From the NCBI RefSeq assembly GCF_003385895.1, contig NZ_QRDQ01000009.1, positions 124,001 through 188,000 of the forward strand: DNA of 64,000 bases, read 5' to 3'. This document shows, in pieces, positions 36,101-42,924 of this stretch. The notes under the pieces were generated by a model that saw only the letters and a list, made by a program, of their open reading frames with translations, ran no database searches and had not been told where the DNA came from. A program made the translations under genes and the position numbers. Within the stretch, counting starts at the first letter, position 1. Every line of letters begins with the position of its first letter. The stretch comes from Flavobacterium cutihirudinis (GTDB taxonomy: Bacteria > Bacteroidota > Bacteroidia > Flavobacteriales > Flavobacteriaceae).

Positions 36101-37363
36101 CAAACGATAGTTGTAAATTATCCACCTGCTGATCCTTTCTGTATCGCAAGACCAACATTTGCCATAGTAGCTAATGATGATTCTGCCGGACCGATTCCAA
36201 GTGGCACAGGTGCAACAAATGTATTAAATGTATATCCTAATGATACATTAAACGGAGATCCGGTTAACCCAAGTGATGTCACTTTGACTACCGTAACTCC
36301 TGATCCTACGGGAGCATTAACACTAAATCCTGATGGATCTGTAGATGTGAAAGTCGGAACAGTAGGAGGTACATATACATTGACTTATCAAATTTGTGAA
36401 AATGCTGATTTTGGAAACTGTGATACTGCAATTGTAACCGTAGTTGTAGTAGATCCTGCTCCACCTACTCCAGTTGCTGCAAATGATGACCTTTACAATA
36501 ACATTGGTTGCAACACATTTGGATTAGTAGGAAATGTTTTAAGCAATGATCTTAAAGGAAATGTTCCAGCTACGCTAGAATTAGTTAACTTTACCTTACT
36601 GACTGGAAATCAAAACAGTATAACAGATCCAAATATTACAGTTGATACTGCTGGAAATGTAACTGTTGCGAGTTTAACTCCAGCTGGAACTTATACTTAT
36701 TCGTATCAAATTTGTGATAAGCTAAGCCCTGATAACTGCGATACTGCAACAATCACCATTGTTGTGAATCCAGTTCCTGAAACACGTGTTCTTAGTACAG
36801 CATGTACAGATGATTCAACATTAGTTGACTTACTTGCACTGCTTCCTGCTGAAACGCCTCGAACAGGAACCTGGGTTGATGTAAACAACAGTAATGCATT
36901 ACAGGGTAATAATGTAAACCCACGTGGACTTGCTCTTGGCTTATACATCTTCGAATACAGAATAAGTGATGCAAATTGCCCGAGAACAGTTGCCGTACAC
37001 ATGACTATAAATAATGATTGTCAAGTATTGGCTTGTGAAAACATACTAGTGCATAATGCTTTCTCTCCAAATGGAGATCAATTCAACGATGTGTTTGTGA
37101 TTGATGGCATTGATGATGTGACTTGTTATCCTGAAAATACTGTCGAAATCTATAACCGTTGGGGAATATTAGTATTTGAAACTACTAATTACAACAATGT
37201 GACAAATAATTTTGACGGAACTTCAAGAGGACGAACTACTGTTAAACAATCCGATGGATTACCAACAGGTACCTACTACTACATTGTTACTTACAAATCA
37301 TTAGACGGAAATAATGTAATTCAAAATAACAAAAAAGACGGATACCTCTATCTTTCAAAATAA
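27101..37363 (+). CDS. Giant SprB-like repetitive cell-surface adhesin, T9SS type B substrate
   Basis: The 3420-residue protein has a signal peptide (1 to about 28), a unique N-terminal region to about 515, one divergent SprB repeat (about 518-588), eight near-identical 78-residue SprB repeats (589-1212; CFGGNTGSATV, GGTSPYTYSWSPSGG, LLAGTYTVTVKDANNCT), and a ninth, divergent unit. Ten Ig/HYR-like repeats of 88-90 residues follow (about 1368-2263; each with four Cys), then two more distant ones, a further SprB-like unit (about 2430-2507) and a carboxypeptidase-regulatory-like domain. Next are a Ca-binding SdrD-like region (GDYVWYDTNNNGIQDE) and three cadherin-like modules (ANDD starts). The C-terminus (about 3312-3420; HNAFSPNGDQFNDVF, VEIYNRWGILVFE, GTYYYIVTY) is the gliding-motility-associated type B sorting domain. 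It is exported by T9SS and attached to the surface. The motor role of true SprB is not proven here. Confidence 0.92.
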   Translation: MKNFTFKNRIKILLSFILSTLFLNVYGGEGSKQTTTSTSNRASLCINSNEYGNFARYGSTDVQRLYIRIQNPSSEKVYLGFSRARRSSPTGDEITSRFRIIDPNGNVAFANYDLNGTTSNITGTEAQRLSRAQSGPVGVDGVTSSTGYTPIVFTPNAAMGAGDYYIEFQSTNDTSDQIFYNYYDITVANSSNNSIPGRIYSKRWAFAMDNVTTNFNGAFYVFAPDNGSTTGATTQNGFVNKINFNGAGFRPWYFNVAFNNTGPGTSGNTANDQKSVYNASDATKMSPKYEVFLNDPDINIWKNGTYDGNIKINGITNCGIGESNINISVNKSGTVEILLDFDGGDGVFTAGTKDVLTTQSVSGSGAPPYAVSVPWDGKDGLGNIIAQGTSIPIVVSFGQAAFHFPMYDVEENQNGFSCTVVRPAAPAGYVLKFYWDDRSITYNSGTFDAKLNLTGCTPNNTPPGNCHRWSGFDSNNNDDPQYGNMNTINTWWYANRDFVRANIVLPPFYTVALDTKTDVKCFGGSDGTIKIKVTNGTAPYKYYINGQTTENTLLSLAAGTYNIKVVDANGCSANVNGVVIGQPTVLSPSITSPTHVNCFGGNTGSATVTVTGGTSPYTYSWSPSGGTGATASNLTAGTYTVTVTDANSCTKTASVTINQPTAALSASITSPTHVNCFGGNTGSATVTVSGGTAPYTYSWSPSGGTGATASNLTAGTYTVTVKDANNCTTTATVKINQPDAALSASITSPTHVACFGGNTGSATVSVTGGTSPYTYSWSPSGGTGATASNLLAGTYTVTVKDANNCTTTATVKINQPDEALSASITSPTHVACFGGNTGSATVTITGGTSPYTYSWSPSGGTGATASNLLAGTYTVTVKDANNCTTTATVKINQPDAALSASITSPTHVACFGGNTGSATVSVTGGTSPYTYSWSPSGGTGATASNLLAGTYTVTVKDANNCTTTATVKINQPDEALSASITSPTHVACFGGNTGSATVTVTGGTSPYTYSWSPSGGTGATASNLLAGTYTVTVKDANNCTTTATVKINQPDEALSASITSPTHVACFGGNTGSATVTVTGGTSPYTYSWSPSGGTGATASNLTAGTYTVTVKDANNCTTTATVKINQPDAALSASITSPTHVNCFGGNTGSATVSVTGGTSPYTYSWSPSGGTGATASNLLAGTYTVTVKDTNNCTTTATVKINQPDAALSATKSQVNPSCGGATTGTASVEVSGGTSPYTYLWNTVPAQTGATATGLKAGNYSVTITDHLGCSITEHFEIIDGDSIIPVIDPLPATSTINCPAVPVFEQATASDLNGTISSLTYEDEVIPGQCEGAYTKIRTWYAKDACGNEAVPVSQTIIVQDNTAPTWTTMEGSLNKTVECSDEEALAAAQALYPAASDACDSDVTNIIKDSGRFVAIEGCGNAGTYTNTWTVTDACGNISETFTQVITIQDTKAPTWKTEDGSLDQTVECSDTETLDAAQALIPTAIDSCDTDVSNIKKVSGKFEASEGCTNAGTYTNTWTVTDDCGNTSGTFTQIITVRDTKAPTWETEAGSLDQTVECSDEEALAAAQTLYPAASDACDSDVTNIIKVSGKFEASEGCTNAGTYTNTWTVIDDCGNTSETFTQVITIKDSTAPTWDTKEGELNVTLQCSDTEGLNNAQNLSPIAKDNCDSDIKYTKTSGELQRGACGSTGTYTNTWVAEDNCGNTSTVFTQTITIQDTAAPKWITVAGSLNEKLECSDTAGLEAAQNRAPEATANCTIVTYEKISGPFVRSEGCANAGTYTNSWIAKDDCGNVTESFIQVITIEDTTAPTWQTETASLNRTVECSNTEELDSAQALFPTAFDACDTDVTNITKTSGEFIRSEGCANAGTYTNRWTVTDDCGNTSAEFVQVITIQDTTAPTWQTETASLDKTIECSNAEELDSAQALFPTAFDACDTDVTNITKVSGEFMATEGCANAGTYTNRWTVTDDCGNTSAEFVQVITIQDTTAPIWQTETASLNRTVECSNAEDLASAQALFPTAFDSCDTDVTNITKTSGEFIRSEGCANAGTYTNRWTVTDDCGNTSAEFVQVITIQDTTAPIWQTETASLDKTIECSNAEELASAQALFPTAFDSCDTDVTNITKVSGEFMATEGCANAGTYTNKWTVTDDCGNTSAEFVQVITIKDTTAPTWSTETGSLNRTVECSNSEDLGSAQALFPTASDSCDTDVTNITKVSGEFVASEGCANTGTYTNTWTVTDDCGNTSETFTQVITIQDTTAPTFAGELPGDITVSCDAVPEAANAQVSDNCNGDLPVVYTEVKSDIRNECGTEYTLTRTWTTSDCGGNTVSHTQIITVRDTTPPTGTAPADVAGLQNAADIPAANPADVTDASDNCGGPVNITVSDSNNGGSGCDGNAYIVTRTYTLTDCAGNKTELVQTFTVENKVSVSGVASNVTCLDGTDGSITVTSSPGATVVITNANNEVVGNTNLPAGTYTLTATSPVNAEGQTCTATATVTITQPNYKVKVSGQVINVDTNTPIANVPVTLIPQGSTPGPILIRITNADGQYTFSGMVAGDYLVQVQDANLNSAYQLYPVDSSLFFTTLEECKFQVHDFLYGKSNLPVLGDYVWYDTNNNGIQDEWYDANNDGVVTKNIPDSEGAIDYSLWEWIDFNGDGSYTGPMNAGELNAGGFGNALSSNVIVDGPNGYHDEVIVGIQGFWRNRPESENPYGEYTVKLVKDANFNAAAAALGATGLVKVLPTTSADKKTTAKTAKTQMHTVCTTTSAEGYVVNVTPEDLVHLDIDFGVSCKEVQDIVANDDNGGPFPGVNHTTPNVLNVLTNDTLEGQPVTASEVIITTVTPNEFLQLNPDGSVDILPNAPAGTLTMVYQICEADETSNCDTATVTITIEAPVMTVTATPTCVNDVPYLDYAVTDTNFTPVDGVTITWADSNNNVITTMTGLPLSGRVLWPGAVVDEAGNGIDWPGWVFQDNKWIQAPDGFETLRPTATLTISVNPSQTIVVNYPPADPFCIARPTFAIVANDDSAGPIPSGTGATNVLNVYPNDTLNGDPVNPSDVTLTTVTPDPTGALTLNPDGSVDVKVGTVGGTYTLTYQICENADFGNCDTAIVTVVVVDPAPPTPVAANDDLYNNIGCNTFGLVGNVLSNDLKGNVPATLELVNFTLLTGNQNSITDPNITVDTAGNVTVASLTPAGTYTYSYQICDKLSPDNCDTATITIVVNPVPETRVLSTACTDDSTLVDLLALLPAETPRTGTWVDVNNSNALQGNNVNPRGLALGLYIFEYRISDANCPRTVAVHMTINNDCQVLACENILVHNAFSPNGDQFNDVFVIDGIDDVTCYPENTVEIYNRWGILVFETTNYNNVTNNFDGTSRGRTTVKQSDGLPTGTYYYIVTYKSLDGNNVIQNNKKDGYLYLSK
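28865..30736 (+). repeat. Eight tandem 234-bp units inside the adhesin gene (SprB repeats)
   Basis: Unit starts are at 28865, 29099, 29333, 29567, 29801, 30035, 30269 and 30503, exactly 234 bases apart. The first unit is the most divergent of the eight; the others differ at a few residues (for example N or A before CFGG, T or L in NLxAG, A or E after NQPD). High DNA identity points to recent expansion or gene conversion. Confidence 0.95.
31202..33889 (+). repeat. Ten tandem ~270-bp units inside the adhesin gene (Ig/HYR-like repeats)
   Basis: Unit starts (APTW codons) are at 31202, 31472, 31742, 32012, 32276, 32540, 32810, 33080, 33350 and 33620; spacing is 270 bases except for two of 264. 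Units 6-9 are almost identical and alternate in type, so units 8-9 copy units 6-7 as one 540-bp block. Confidence 0.93.
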
Positions 37364-37368
37364 CAAAA

Positions 37369-37416
37369 GCTGTAAATAGTTGATGTACATTTTACTGTAC
37401 ATCAACTTACTACAGC
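37369..37416 (+). promoter_or_regulatory. Nested hairpin between the adhesin and sprF-like genes
   Basis: An inner 11-bp perfect stem, GTTGATGTACA/TGTACATCAAC (37379-37389 with 37396-37406), is enclosed by an outer 6-bp stem GCTGTA/TACAGC (37369-37374 with 37411-37416). No T tract follows, so it is not a standard terminator. It may protect the long adhesin mRNA or set the ratio to the downstream genes. Confidence 0.6.
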
Positions 37417-37516
37417 AAAGAGCAGAAAATCATTAATTGTAAAAAACAATACCGATTTTTTGAGAGGATTCATTAATAAAAATCAATAGTAATAATTGAA
37501 ATAATAAATATCTACT

Positions 37517-38434
37517 ATGAGAACAAAATTATTTTACTTCGTCATTCTGTTTGTCAGTATTGCAAGTCATGCGCAACAAGATGCCCAATATACGCAATAT
37601 ATGTACAACACAATAAACATAAATCCTGCATACGCAGGTTCTCGTGGAGTCTTGAGCATTTTTGGATTGTATCGTACGCAATGGGTAGGTCTGGATGGTG
37701 CGCCGGAAACGAGCAGTTTCTCAGTAAACACACCAATAAACAATAGCAGACTTGGTGTAGGTGCTTCACTCGTTAATGATAAAATTGGACCAACAAATGA
37801 AAATAACATATCTGTAGATCTATCGTATACTATACAAACTTCAGCAGATTTTAAACTTTCATTTGGTATTAAAGGGACAGCCAATATCTTCAATTTAGAT
37901 GTAAGCAAATTAAATCCGGACGACGCTGGAGATCCTCAATTTCAGGATTTGGATAATAAATTCACTCCAAATGTTGGAGCCGGAGTTTACTGGCATTCTG
38001 ATAAAGCTTATGTTGGTTTATCAGTTCCTAATTTCATCGAAACAAATCGCTACGACGATAATGACGTAGCCATTTACAAAGACAAAATAAATTATTATTT
38101 AATGGCCGGTTATGTATTTGATCTTGACAAGTATCAATATTATAAATTCAAACCCGCTATTTTGACAAAAATGGTTGAAGGAGCACCGCTTCAGGTTGAT
38201 ATCTCTGCCAACTTCATGTTCTACGATAAATTTATGCTTGGTGTGGCTTACAGATGGAGTGCGTCTTTAAGCGCAATGGTTGGATTTCAAATCACCGACG
38301 GACTTTATTTAGGTTACGGTTACGATCGTGAAACAACGAACTTAAATAACTATAACTCAGGATCTCATGAGATATTCCTGCGTTACGAATTCTTCAAAAA
38401 CACTGGTAAAATTACTACTCCACGTTTCTTCTAA
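37517..38434 (+). CDS. PorP/SprF-family type IX secretion outer-membrane protein
   Basis: The 305-residue protein has a signal peptide (residues 1-19, ending SHAQ) and the PorP/SprF opening QDAQYTQYMYNTININPAYAGSRG (in parts here: YTQYMYN, INPAYAGSRG). LYRTQWVGLDGAP and regular barrel strands follow, ending FLRYEFFKNT. In F. johnsoniae SprF is needed for secretion of SprB, and paralogues sit beside other large adhesins with type B C-terminal domains. Directly downstream of such an adhesin, this one is inferred to be the dedicated outer-membrane partner for its export or attachment. A PorE-like gene follows after two bases. Confidence 0.92.
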   Translation: MRTKLFYFVILFVSIASHAQQDAQYTQYMYNTININPAYAGSRGVLSIFGLYRTQWVGLDGAPETSSFSVNTPINNSRLGVGASLVNDKIGPTNENNISVDLSYTIQTSADFKLSFGIKGTANIFNLDVSKLNPDDAGDPQFQDLDNKFTPNVGAGVYWHSDKAYVGLSVPNFIETNRYDDNDVAIYKDKINYYLMAGYVFDLDKYQYYKFKPAILTKMVEGAPLQVDISANFMFYDKFMLGVAYRWSASLSAMVGFQITDGLYLGYGYDRETTNLNNYNSGSHEIFLRYEFFKNTGKITTPRFF

Positions 38435-38436
38435 AA

Positions 38437-40383
38437 ATGATTATTATGAAAAATTATATTTTCCTTTGCCTAACATTAGTAATTGGATTTTCATTTGACA
38501 GTTATTCGCAGCAATCAAAGATAAATAACGCGGATAAAAAATATAACAACTACGCTTATGTTGACGCAATAAAGACCTACGAAAAAGTAGCTGAAAAAGG
38601 ATATAAGTCGGAAGACATGTTCAAAAAACTGGGTAATTCGTACTACTTTAATTCAGATTTTGAAGGAGCGGCCAAATGGTACGGTGAATTATTTGCAATG
38701 AACTCTGAAATTGAACCTGAGTATTATTACAGATATGCTCAGTCGCTAAAATCAATTGGAGATACTTCTAAAGCAAATAAGATTCTTGACGAATTTAATG
38801 CCAAAAATAAAAATGATAACAGAGCCAAACTTTACAAAGAAGATGTAAATTATCTTGATCAGATTAAAGCCAATTCCGGAAGATACAAAATTCAGGATGC
38901 AGGAATTAATACCAAATATTCAGATTACGGTTCATTTGTAAGCAACAATAAATTGTACTTCGCCTCTGCAAGAGATACGGGAAATTTTTCTCAGCGAAAA
39001 CACAAATGGACAAACGAATATTTTACCAATCTTTATTTTGCAGATATTGATGCTGAAACCAATACAACATCAAAAGTAAGTAAAATCAAAAACGTTCTGA
39101 ATACGAAGTTTCATGATGCATCGCCAGCTTTCACTAAAGATGGAAAAACGATCTACTTTACAAGAAACAATTACATTGATGGAAAAAAAGGAAAAGATGA
39201 CAATAAAATTACTTTAGTAAAAATTTATAAAGCCACATTAGTAAATGATCAATGGACCAATGTAACGGCGCTTCCTTTTACAAGTGACAACTATAGTACG
39301 GCTCATCCTGCTCTAAGTCCTGATGAAAAAACTTTATATTTCGCCTCTGATATGCCGGGTACAATTGGACAATCAGACATTTACAAAGTAAGTATTAATT
39401 CTGACGGAAGCTTTGGAACACCAGAAAATTTAGGAAAAACTATAAATACTGAAGGAAAAGAGACATTTCCGTATGTGACAAGCGAAAATGAGATTTACTT
39501 TGCCTCAGACGGACATCCTGGTCTTGGCGGGTTAGATGTTTTTGTTGGTGAATTTGACCGACATGGAAAAGTCGCTAATATTCAGAATCTTGGTGCCGAT
39601 ATCAATTCACCAAAAGATGATTTCGCCTACATTATTGATCCAACAACCAGACAAGGGTTCTTCAGTTCAAATAAAGACGGTGGCTTAGGTTCAGATGATA
39701 TTTATACATTCTTAGAAACCAGACGACTAAAATGCATCCAACAACTGTACGGAACAGTCACAGATGTCGTAACAAACGATATTTTACCTGGTACAAAAGT
39801 TACATTGTATGAAAATCAAGATATCTTAGAAACCGTTATTGCAGACGGTTCAGGAAATTATGTTCTTCCTGTAGAATGCGGAAAAACATACAATGTTAGA
39901 GCTGAAAAAGAAAATTACGAAACCAAAGAAGTAAGTGTAACAATAGACAAAACAACTGGTAAAACAGAATTGCCTATTGCCCTTACTAAAAACAAATGTC
40001 GTGTTACAGTTGGTGACGATTTAGGAAAATGCTTTGGTATAAAAATGATTTATTTCGATTTGGATAAATCAAACATCAGACCTGAAGCAGCAATTGATTT
40101 AGAAAAAATATTGGCTGTAATGAAGGATTATCCATCTATGAAAATTGATATCCGTTCTCACACAGATAGTAGAGCGACACATCAATACAATGAAGGTTTA
40201 TCTGACCGAAGAGCAAAATCTACTATTAAATGGTTAATTAGCAACGGAATTGATAAAAACCGTTTAACAGGAAAAGGATATGGAGAAACACAACTTGTAA
40301 ACAGATGTGCCGACGATGTACCTTGTACAGAAGAAGAACATCAAATGAACAGAAGAAGTGAATTTATAATTACTGCACTTTAG
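38437..40383 (+). CDS. PorE-like OmpA-family protein (TPR, propeller, CRD, OmpA)
   Basis: The 648-residue exported protein has a signal peptide ending SYSQQ (about residue 28). TPR helices follow (about 32-135), then a WD40/PD40-like beta-propeller (about 150-425; DGKTIYFTRN, SPDEKTLYFASDMPG, ENEIYFASDGHPGLGGLD). Next are a carboxypeptidase-regulatory domain (about 432-515) and a C-terminal OmpA peptidoglycan-binding domain (about 535-645; IYFDLDKSNIRPEA, IRSHTDSR, LSDRRAKS). This order is that of PorE, which ties the T9SS to the cell wall. ATG at 38437 and 38446 are both possible (MII or MKN start). It closes the adhesin locus and is followed by a terminator. Confidence 0.9.
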   Translation: MIIMKNYIFLCLTLVIGFSFDSYSQQSKINNADKKYNNYAYVDAIKTYEKVAEKGYKSEDMFKKLGNSYYFNSDFEGAAKWYGELFAMNSEIEPEYYYRYAQSLKSIGDTSKANKILDEFNAKNKNDNRAKLYKEDVNYLDQIKANSGRYKIQDAGINTKYSDYGSFVSNNKLYFASARDTGNFSQRKHKWTNEYFTNLYFADIDAETNTTSKVSKIKNVLNTKFHDASPAFTKDGKTIYFTRNNYIDGKKGKDDNKITLVKIYKATLVNDQWTNVTALPFTSDNYSTAHPALSPDEKTLYFASDMPGTIGQSDIYKVSINSDGSFGTPENLGKTINTEGKETFPYVTSENEIYFASDGHPGLGGLDVFVGEFDRHGKVANIQNLGADINSPKDDFAYIIDPTTRQGFFSSNKDGGLGSDDIYTFLETRRLKCIQQLYGTVTDVVTNDILPGTKVTLYENQDILETVIADGSGNYVLPVECGKTYNVRAEKENYETKEVSVTIDKTTGKTELPIALTKNKCRVTVGDDLGKCFGIKMIYFDLDKSNIRPEAAIDLEKILAVMKDYPSMKIDIRSHTDSRATHQYNEGLSDRRAKSTIKWLISNGIDKNRLTGKGYGETQLVNRCADDVPCTEEEHQMNRRSEFIITAL

Positions 40384-40406
40384 TTAATTACACAATACTA
40401 GTAAGT

Positions 40407-40438
40407 AAAGCTGTCTTTCGGGACAGCTTTTTTTTTTT
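40407..40438 (+). terminator. Terminator of the adhesin locus
   Basis: A 9-bp stem (AAAGCTGTC / GACAGCTTT) with a 6-nt loop is followed by a run of at least ten T after the last gene. Confidence 0.9.
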
Positions 40439-40440
40439 GC

Positions 40441-40475
40441 AAAAAAAAATCGCTGTAACCTTACAAATTACAACG
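40441..40475 (-). terminator. Terminator of the CAP lipoprotein gene
   Basis: On the minus strand an imperfect hairpin (CGTTGTAA / TTACAGCG, one mismatch) is followed by a run of nine T. It lies back to back with the adhesin-locus terminator. Confidence 0.7.
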
Positions 40476-40505
40476 ACCTAAAACCAACCAGTCTTAAATT
40501 ATATT

Positions 40506-41009
40506 TTAAATTTTCGCAAAAATATTTGTGTAATATTTTTTACCAGTTTCAGCATCTGTTGTAACTGACAAACCAAAATGAGTATAATTCCCTTCAATAT
40601 TTTCTTTATGACCAGGACTTTCTAACCATGCTTTTAAAGCTGCTTCTGGAGTTTTGTAATTGTAGGCTACATTTTCTCCCACCTTTGAAGCACCAAGTAC
40701 CTCAATAATATTGTCAGAACGCATTACAAAATCATTATGATTGACAACTTTATTTGCAATCATGTATTCGTTGTGCTCTTCACATTTGGCAGAAATATGG
40801 TTGATTCGTTGTAATGTATTCAAGCCTATACTAAGGCGATAATCATTAATCAATTGCATGGTTTGCAACTCCGACTCATTGTAATTGTAGTCTACTATCA
40901 GAGTTTCTGTTGAGCCGTTATCAACAGCTCCTTCTGCGGTGTCAGCAGAACATGCGTTCATTGCAATAACCATTGCAATGAACAACATGGCGCGCATTAT
41001 CTTCTTCAT
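40506..41009 (-). CDS. CAP-domain (SCP/PR-1) lipoprotein
   Basis: I chose the ATG at 41009 (167 residues); the only longer option begins with TTG. The signal peptide has a lipobox before Cys20 (IAMNAC), so the mature protein is a lipoprotein on the envelope. A CAP domain covers about 50-165: INDYRLSIGLNTLQRINHIS, KCEEHNEYMIANK, GENVAYNYKTPEAALKAWLES, PGHKENIEGNYTHFGLSV. The His and Glu residues expected in CAP cavities are present. Bacterial CAP proteins have unclear activities (proposed hydrolase or ligand binding). The gene is monocistronic. Confidence 0.88.
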   Translation of the reverse strand: MKKIMRAMLFIAMVIAMNACSADTAEGAVDNGSTETLIVDYNYNESELQTMQLINDYRLSIGLNTLQRINHISAKCEEHNEYMIANKVVNHNDFVMRSDNIIEVLGASKVGENVAYNYKTPEAALKAWLESPGHKENIEGNYTHFGLSVTTDAETGKKYYTNIFAKI

Positions 41010-41184
41010 AATCAACAGTAGTTTAATGCTTAAAGTAAATGTTGGGGCAAATCCTTTAATATTTTTATAATCGAATAAATCGTTTCACTTTTCTTATGTC
41101 AAACGTATTCAAATTATCGTTAAACTACAAAATTAATCGATGAACTACACTTAAATTTTATTTTATAAAATAATTTTCTTACAA

Positions 41185-41829
41185 CTATGAAGATAATCTT
41201 TCAATCTTCCAGGAGAAATCTGATTGGCTGGTGTATCGAATTCTGTCATGAAGTCGGTTTGGTCTTCCTTGCCAAAATTCTACCTGTAAAGGAGTTACCA
41301 AAAAACCTCCCCAATTTTCAGGACGCGGAATTGCTTTTCCTTCAAATTCTGTTTCGAGTTTCTTTAAGTTTTCTTCTAAAAAAGCACGAGAAGGAATCAC
41401 TTCACTTTGATGCGAAACAATAGCACCAAGCTTACTTCCTTCCGGACGGGAATCAAAATAATTATCAGAAATGATTTCAGAAGTTTTCTGTGCAATACCT
41501 TTAATAATTACCTGACGTTCCATTTCCTGCCAGAAGAAAGACAAACAAACATTTGGATTGTTGGCAATCGCTTTCCCTTTTTCAGAATTGTAATTGGTAT
41601 AAAATATAAAACCTTCTTCAGAGAATTTCTTCAGTAAAACGACACGCGATTTAGGGAAACCGTCTAATCCAATTGTCGAAACCGTCATCGCATTTACTTC
41701 TCCGCTTCCGCCAAAATCTTCCATCTCATGAAACCAACAGTTAAAAAGATTAATTGGATCTTCTGGAATATTGGTTTCCAATAATTCACTTTTCTCGTAA
41801 GACTTTCTATAATTACTTAAATCATTCAT
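41185..41829 (-). CDS. pdxH: Pyridoxamine 5'-phosphate oxidase
   Basis: PdxH oxidises pyridoxine or pyridoxamine 5'-phosphate to pyridoxal 5'-phosphate using FMN and O2 in the cytoplasm. The 214-residue protein has the family blocks LFNCWFHEM, AMTVSTIGLDGFPKSRVVLLK (given as TVSTIGLDGFPKSRVVLLK), FIFYTNYNSEKGKAI, FFWQEMERQVIIKG and the substrate-binding C-terminus WGGFLVTPLQVEFWQGRPNRLHDR (in parts here: VEFWQGRPNRLHDR). Length and all motifs are normal. It is isolated; the spacer upstream has direct repeats of AGACTTCTTAGA (41848, 41862). Confidence 0.95.
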   Translation of the reverse strand: MNDLSNYRKSYEKSELLETNIPEDPINLFNCWFHEMEDFGGSGEVNAMTVSTIGLDGFPKSRVVLLKKFSEEGFIFYTNYNSEKGKAIANNPNVCLSFFWQEMERQVIIKGIAQKTSEIISDNYFDSRPEGSKLGAIVSHQSEVIPSRAFLEENLKKLETEFEGKAIPRPENWGGFLVTPLQVEFWQGRPNRLHDRIRYTSQSDFSWKIERLSS

Positions 41830-41922
41830 TTTTTTAGATTTTTAGACTTCTTAGATATTAGACTTCTTAGATTCTCATTGAAGCTCACTTTAGTACTTTC
41901 GACTTATGACTTTAAGACTTAT

Positions 41923-42828
41923 TTAAAACTCGAAACTCAAACCGTCATCCGCTAAAAACACATTCGGAAAAACTTCTTCCGCTTCTTGTTTAAAACGCTC
42001 TAAACCATCATAACGTGTTGAGTAATGCCCTAAAACTAATTGTTTAACATTTGCTTTTAAGGCAATTCTTGCTGCTTCTTTTGCTGTTGAATGCAATGTT
42101 TTTTGTGCCAAAGCTGATTCAGATTCTAAAAAAGTAGATTCATGGTACAAAACATCCACATTTTCAATAATCGGGATTATGGCTTCGTGATAAACAGTAT
42201 CTGAGCAAAAAGCATAACTTTTTGTTGGTGCAGGATCAAAAGTAAGTTTCTCGTTTTCTATAATTGTACCGTTATCCAGCTTGATATCGCCTCCATTTTT
42301 TATCTTTTGGTAATAAGCTACGTGAATATCGTATTCCTGAACAGCTTCAATATTTAGCTTTCTTTCATCCGGTTTTTCCTGAAAAAGATAACCATTAGTA
42401 TAAACACGATGTTTCAGCGGAATTGTTCTTACTATAACTTTCTTATCCTCAAAAACAACTTCACTTTCTTTTGACTCCAATTCATGGAAGAATAGATTAT
42501 AAGTTGTCCAGGATTCTGTCAGCTTTAATTGTAACAAGATAAGTTCTTTAATTCCCTTTGGACCATAAACATGCAAATCTGTAGTTCTTCCCAAAAGGGA
42601 AAAAGTCGAAATAGTTCCGATTAATCCATACAAATGATCACCATGAAGATGGGAAATAAAAATGTGATTAATTTTTGAGAATTTAATCTTATTCTTCCGA
42701 AGCTGTACCTGAGTTCCTTCTCCACAGTCAATCAAAAACAATCTGTTTTTAATTTCTAAAACCTGCGAAGTTGGGTTGGTAATTGTTCTGGGCGTTGCGG
42801 CATAACAGCCAAGTATCGTTAATTTCAA
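41923..42828 (-). CDS. rnz: Ribonuclease Z
   Basis: RNase Z trims the 3' trailer of tRNA precursors. The 301-residue metallo-beta-lactamase-fold protein has the zinc motif HLHGDH (60-65), further ligands in FCSDTVYHEA and VLGHYSTRY, and the flexible-arm region around residues 140-190 (KPDERKLNIEAVQEYDI). It starts with TTG; the resulting N-terminus KLTILGCYAATPRT is the family standard and no ATG lies nearby. The 110-residue STAS-like gene is immediately upstream on the same strand (96-bp spacer with a palindrome). Confidence 0.95.
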   Translation of the reverse strand: MKLTILGCYAATPRTITNPTSQVLEIKNRLFLIDCGEGTQVQLRKNKIKFSKINHIFISHLHGDHLYGLIGTISTFSLLGRTTDLHVYGPKGIKELILLQLKLTESWTTYNLFFHELESKESEVVFEDKKVIVRTIPLKHRVYTNGYLFQEKPDERKLNIEAVQEYDIHVAYYQKIKNGGDIKLDNGTIIENEKLTFDPAPTKSYAFCSDTVYHEAIIPIIENVDVLYHESTFLESESALAQKTLHSTAKEAARIALKANVKQLVLGHYSTRYDGLERFKQEAEEVFPNVFLADDGLSFEF

Positions 42829-42841
42829 TTTTATTGTTTAT

Positions 42842-42919
42842 TCGTTTATTTGGTAAATCGTTTAATCGTCTAAAATTAAATCAAATCGATTAAACGGTTA
42901 AGCGAATAAACAATTAAAC
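42842..42919. repeat. Palindromic spacer between rnz and the STAS-like gene
   Basis: Inverted segments TTTATTCGTTTA / TTAAGCGAATAAA and TCGTTTAATCG / CGATTAAACG fold over an AT-rich centre. The spacer between pyrB and pyrR (44434-44520) uses similar words, so the two belong to one family of intergenic hairpins. Confidence 0.5.
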
Positions 42920-42924
42920 CAATT

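Noticed and set aside
36706..37002. Open frame of 98 codons on the minus strand within the adhesin
   Set aside because: It lies fully antisense to conserved adhesin coding sequence and has low-complexity composition.
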